Part shown: positions 14,739 to 17,155 of the stretch, in pieces
Numbering within the stretch: the first letter of the stretch is position 1
Layout of the letters: every line of letters starts with the position of its first letter
DNA from: Acidimicrobiaceae bacterium
GTDB taxonomy: Bacteria; Actinomycetota; Acidimicrobiia; Acidimicrobiales; UBA8592
Direction of reading: 5' to 3'
DNA: 17,155 bases
Assembly (NCBI GenBank): GCA_002713485.1
Contig: PAWI01000043.1
Coordinates: forward strand, 1-17,155
Program-made: the position numbers and the translations under genes
The notes under the pieces: generated by a model
Told to the model about the DNA's origin: nothing
Databases searched by the model: none
Seen by the model: only the letters and a program-made list of their open reading frames with translations

Positions 14739-15602
14739 TCACGAGATTGTTACTAATAACCCACCTAGAAAAATCAAAGTCATTGCTATCAAGACTTGTT
14801 TTGTGCGTTCACGTGCTCCAAAGAACCAACCGCTGAGCAGAACAATCGCGACGTTTTGAGCCGCAAGCGCTAATGGCGCAACAATATTTACAGACCCTTT
14901 ATTCAGAGCCTCTAATAAAAGCGGTAAGGCTATCCCGATCATGATCCCAGAAGGAATAAATTCTGGGAGAGCTTTTCGTGTTTGGATTTTCCAAATAGGG
15001 CCAAATTTTATAGAGACGAAAACCCATAATGTGAATGATGCAGCGACCAGTACGACTGTTCCTGACCACCATGCTGAAACATCGGTTCCGATATTGAAGT
15101 GTCGTGCTACGACATCACGTATCGCGAACGTTAACGATGTTGCTATTGCGAATACGATGCCGATCTGTCGAAACCGTATTCCTTTTTCCCAACTAATCAG
15201 AGCACTACCCAAAACGGTTAATAGTGTTCCAACCATGATCGTCGTTTTCCAAGACTCGTCTAGAAAAATAACAGCTAATAGGACAGAGAAAACTGGTGAT
15301 GTCCCAATAAGGATTGACGTTCGTGCCGGCCCGATAGAACCAATTGAGGACACAAATAACCCTTGTGAACTTCCTGGGGCGATCATTCCCACAATCGCGA
15401 ATTTCCAAAGAATGTCAGAATCTGGAAGAGGGCTTCCGGACAATAGCGCCAAAATTAGACAAACAATTGCAGCGATGGATACTCCAACCGTTGCTCCCAC
15501 AAGAGCCGAAGCGCGTGAGCGATTAAGCGCCCATTTCACAATGGTTATATTGGTTGCCCAGCAAACTCCGGAGATAATTGCAAGAAGAGACGCTGTCTCC
15601 AT
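14739..15602 (-). CDS. EamA/DMT-superfamily transporter
   Basis: This 287-residue polytopic membrane protein has about ten hydrophobic helices arranged as two EamA repeats. The first repeat (about 1-135) begins LLAIISGVCWATNITIVKWAL and ends with the family-typical SPVFSVLLAVIFLDESW then a helix. The second (about 143-287) begins GIVFAIATSLTFAIRDVVAR and ends with GWFFGARERTKQVLIAMTLIFLGG. Members export or exchange small metabolites such as amino acids, and the substrate cannot be inferred. The ATG at 15602 is 3 nt after the Rieske oxygenase stop, so the two are almost certainly co-translated. The transporter may move the oxygenase's substrate or product. Confidence 0.88.
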   Translation of the reverse strand: METASLLAIISGVCWATNITIVKWALNRSRASALVGATVGVSIAAIVCLILALLSGSPLPDSDILWKFAIVGMIAPGSSQGLFVSSIGSIGPARTSILIGTSPVFSVLLAVIFLDESWKTTIMVGTLLTVLGSALISWEKGIRFRQIGIVFAIATSLTFAIRDVVARHFNIGTDVSAWWSGTVVLVAASFTLWVFVSIKFGPIWKIQTRKALPEFIPSGIMIGIALPLLLEALNKGSVNIVAPLALAAQNVAIVLLSGWFFGARERTKQVLIAMTLIFLGGLLVTIS

Positions 15603-15605
15603 TTC

Positions 15606-16787
15606 TTATTTGGCCGATTCAAGCACGCGCTTATAAGTGGAATGGTAATGATGAAGGGCTGGTTCATTACGGCCAAAAACTACTGATTTAAGTGTCTGAC
15701 TATTAGCTGTTACTTGTTGACTTGCGCTGACGGCGTAGTCTTCGTCACGAATCACTTGAGCGAATACGTGCGAAATCATTGTAAACATCTGTCTCATTTC
15801 ATCATTCGCTGATATTTCAGGTCGTAGATAAAAATTAATGAGAGAACGATGTTGCCCGGGTTCCTTAGGGTCTGGGTAGGCCCTAAGGAGATATAGGCCT
15901 TCTTGGGAAGGCATAAGTTGAACATTCGGGAAGAGCCAATACACAGGAAGCGTAGCAATTGTTATATCCCATTCGCTCTCAGGAAGTTGTCTCATATCGT
16001 CTATATCTCGGCGACATAAAAGCATTCGATGGTTATTCCCAAACGTGTCATAGCACTGGACGTTCCCATGGAAAGCGTTATACAACGTTGTTTCATGGAG
16101 CGAACTGAAGTGATACGTTTCCCCGAACGTATCCATAGCTAGCTTCCAGTTGCACGCAATGTCATATACATCGTTTCCTAAGTATTCCAATTCTCCAAGG
16201 TTCCATAGCGATAACTCGTCAAGGAGTTCCTGAGTCAAAAGTTCTTTCAAGTTGATTTCACCGGTTGGATCTGGATGAACCCACAACATTCCATATTTTT
16301 CTAGACTTGGGAGTTCCAGAAGACCCAGTTCGTTCATATCAACTTCCCCAAAATGTTCTTGTTTAGGAAGACCAACGAGCGTTCCTTCTGAGTCGTACGT
16401 CCACCTATGGAATTGGCAGGTAAATCTGCGTGCTTCTCCACGGTCTCGTTGCTCAACAATGACTCCGCGGTGGCGACAGGAATTTACAAATGCACGAAAG
16501 ATTCCATCTCGGTCACGAACAGCGAGTACTGGAGTTCCCAGGTCATTTATTGTCAGGAATGAATTTATTTGAGGTAAGTCTCCTGACAGCCCAACTAGTT
16601 GGGGTGTCCTTTTAAAAAAGACTTCCCTTTCTTGATCTGCAAGTATTGGATCCACGTACGTGTTGGTAGGGTTCTCAAATAATTCTCCAGCGTCAACATT
16701 GGTTCCGGAATCAAGTCGGTGTAAGAGTTTCTTAATTTGGCGAACCTGCTCATCTTTATCCACCCTTTTAGAGTAACAAGAGGTCAC
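15606..16787 (-). CDS. Rieske non-heme iron oxygenase, alpha subunit
   Basis: This 393-residue protein is a ring-hydroxylating/demethylase-type terminal oxygenase. The Rieske [2Fe-2S] ligands are C104-x-H106 and C124-x2-H127. The catalytic domain has NWKLAMDTFGETYHFSSLH (213-231), giving H226 and H231 as iron ligands with D219 as a bridging residue. D350 (or D348) in RDEDYAVSASQQ is the carboxylate ligand. It needs an electron-donating reductase, and none is encoded nearby. The start is uncertain: GTG 16787 gives the full frame but has no ribosome binding site, and GTG 16763 is an alternative. The next gene, a transporter, follows after 3 nt. The substrate is unknown; the family includes carnitine, betaine and aromatic oxygenases. 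Confidence 0.88.
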   Translation of the reverse strand: MTSCYSKRVDKDEQVRQIKKLLHRLDSGTNVDAGELFENPTNTYVDPILADQEREVFFKRTPQLVGLSGDLPQINSFLTINDLGTPVLAVRDRDGIFRAFVNSCRHRGVIVEQRDRGEARRFTCQFHRWTYDSEGTLVGLPKQEHFGEVDMNELGLLELPSLEKYGMLWVHPDPTGEINLKELLTQELLDELSLWNLGELEYLGNDVYDIACNWKLAMDTFGETYHFSSLHETTLYNAFHGNVQCYDTFGNNHRMLLCRRDIDDMRQLPESEWDITIATLPVYWLFPNVQLMPSQEGLYLLRAYPDPKEPGQHRSLINFYLRPEISANDEMRQMFTMISHVFAQVIRDEDYAVSASQQVTANSQTLKSVVFGRNEPALHHYHSTYKRVLESAK

Positions 16788-16937
16788 AAAAAGTGACAGT
16801 TATGAAATAATTGTAAATTGACTACACGCTATTGAGATATTTGTTAGGTTCGTTTCTAACAACACATAGGTGGAAGGGGGGTTACCTTGCACTATCACGT
16901 GTATACGCCACCTTGAATGAGTAAATAATACTTATGC
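16788..16937. promoter_or_regulatory. Upstream region of the Rieske operon with several inverted repeats
   Basis: No convincing gene lies here. A perfect 7-bp inverted repeat, TTGTTAG-N8-CTAACAA, spans 16841-16862 and has the size of a dimeric repressor operator. Further upstream of the oxygenase, AGGTGG (16868-16873) can pair with CCACCT (16908-16913), and the palindromes CACGTG and GTATAC lie between them. On the minus strand a TACAAT at about 16810-16815 could be the -10 for the oxygenase, but I see no matching -35. A plus-strand nonapeptide frame (16887-16916) follows a strong Shine-Dalgarno-like GGAAGGGGGG. Confidence 0.45.
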
Positions 16938-16993
16938 AAGGCGCCAGCGTGCATGTGAAGTGTTTCACTCTGCATTACGCTGGCGCCTTTTTT
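16938..16993 (+). terminator. Strong nested hairpin followed by T6 (terminator-like)
   Basis: AAGGCGCCAGCG (16938-16949) pairs perfectly with CGCTGGCGCCTT (16978-16989). Inside, TGCA/TGCA and GTGAA/TTCAC extend the stem with small bulges around a GTGT loop. Six T (16988-16993) follow on the plus strand, so an intrinsic terminator for plus-strand transcription is the simplest reading. No plus-strand gene is seen upstream, however. It may instead serve a minus-strand gene whose stop lies inside it, where the tail is only moderately T-rich. Confidence 0.6.
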
Positions 16994-17113
16994 GCTGCTT
17001 CTTCAAGATCTCGGCGAGTAATTGAAGGGCTGTGCAAAGGTCGGTACTCTTCCTCTATGAGCACAGGTATGCAGAATCTAAAGAAACTTAATTTCAGAGC
17101 AGGTTGCCTTCAT
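16975..17113 (-). CDS. Candidate small minus-strand gene spanning two frames
   Basis: ATG 17113 follows a good ribosome binding site (AAAGGA, 17120-17125) but meets TAG at 17078 after 11 codons (MKATCSEIKFL). The +1 frame continues from there with 34 codons of protein-like sequence ending ITRRDLEEAAKKAPA and TAA at 16975. The junction reads TTT CTT TAG, which resembles the CTT-stop slip site of bacterial RF2 genes, though without an upstream Shine-Dalgarno-like stimulator. It could be a frameshifted small gene, a 29-codon gene from GTG 17064, a remnant, or chance. I recognise no family. Confidence 0.25.
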
Positions 17114-17155
17114 TTGGTGTCCTTTGTTTTGATCTTGATACTGTCGAATGACGCA

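Noticed and set aside
14941..15636. 231-codon plus-strand ORF
   Set aside because: It lies antisense to the well-supported EamA transporter gene; its composition has no domain features and its length follows from codon bias of the opposite strand.
17057..17155. Plus-strand frame open to the right edge with a hydrophobic, signal-peptide-like stretch (ATG 17057 or 17069)
   Set aside because: No ribosome binding site is seen, only 33 codons are visible, and it overlaps a minus-strand candidate with a better start. It cannot be decided without more sequence.
16788..17155. tRNA or other standard RNA gene near the hairpins
   Set aside because: The inverted repeats do not form a cloverleaf, and no tRNA-specific loop or CCA end is seen.
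1..17155. CRISPR array, transposase, insertion sequence or integrase
   Set aside because: No regularly spaced repeats, terminal inverted repeats or mobile-element proteins were found.

Overview
The window is a compact, AT-leaning bacterial stretch (roughly 42-43% GC by eye) with very short intergenic gaps. The gene set suggests an actinobacterium, perhaps a marine Acidimicrobiia-type lineage: a MhuD/IsdG-type heme-degrading enzyme beside an HmuT-like heme-binding lipoprotein, a type I Baeyer-Villiger monooxygenase, a Rieske oxygenase, an FMN hydroxy-acid dehydrogenase and amidohydrolases. The taxonomy is inference from gene content only; no rRNA or tRNA gene is visible.

Layout. (1) Positions 1-2789, plus strand: a catabolic-looking operon with the C-terminal end of an ACMSD-like amidohydrolase (cut by the left edge), an imidazolonepropionase-like amidohydrolase, an antibiotic-biosynthesis-monooxygenase (ABM) domain protein and a short-chain dehydrogenase. 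(2) 2929-3390, plus: a small lipoprotein made of two copies of a 44-residue Cys-containing module. (3) 3396-6155, minus: a Baeyer-Villiger-type flavin monooxygenase whose stop codon abuts the start of a probable Fe(II)/2-oxoglutarate oxygenase. (4) 6205-8313, minus: a DUF2207 membrane protein ending in 20 glycines, preceded by a 58-codon small ORF. (5) 8370-9557, minus: an FMN-dependent alpha-hydroxy-acid dehydrogenase. (6) 9628-14178, minus: a probable heme-iron operon in the order HmuT-like lipoprotein, MhuD-like heme oxygenase, a 47-codon small ORF, two different FecCD permeases and a FecE/HmuV-type ATPase. It has a clear promoter and a cluster of TAGG/CCTA half-sites at its head. (7) 14280-16787, minus: a Rieske oxygenase, an EamA transporter and a MOSC protein, tightly packed. 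(8) 16788-17155: no secure gene, but several inverted repeats, a strong nested hairpin and a possible small minus-strand gene.

How the parts fit. The heme operon reads as a complete import and degradation route: capture by the lipoprotein, ATP-driven import by a heterodimeric permease plus ATPase, and opening of the porphyrin by the MhuD-like enzyme to release iron. The most unusual element is the 47-codon ORF. It starts in an ATGA overlap with the heme oxygenase stop codon and ends 3 nt before the first permease, filling what would otherwise be the only large gap in the operon. The remaining genes are oxidative or hydrolytic catabolic enzymes (two amidohydrolases, an SDR, an ABM protein, a BVMO, a probable 2OG oxygenase, a Rieske oxygenase) whose substrates cannot be read from sequence.
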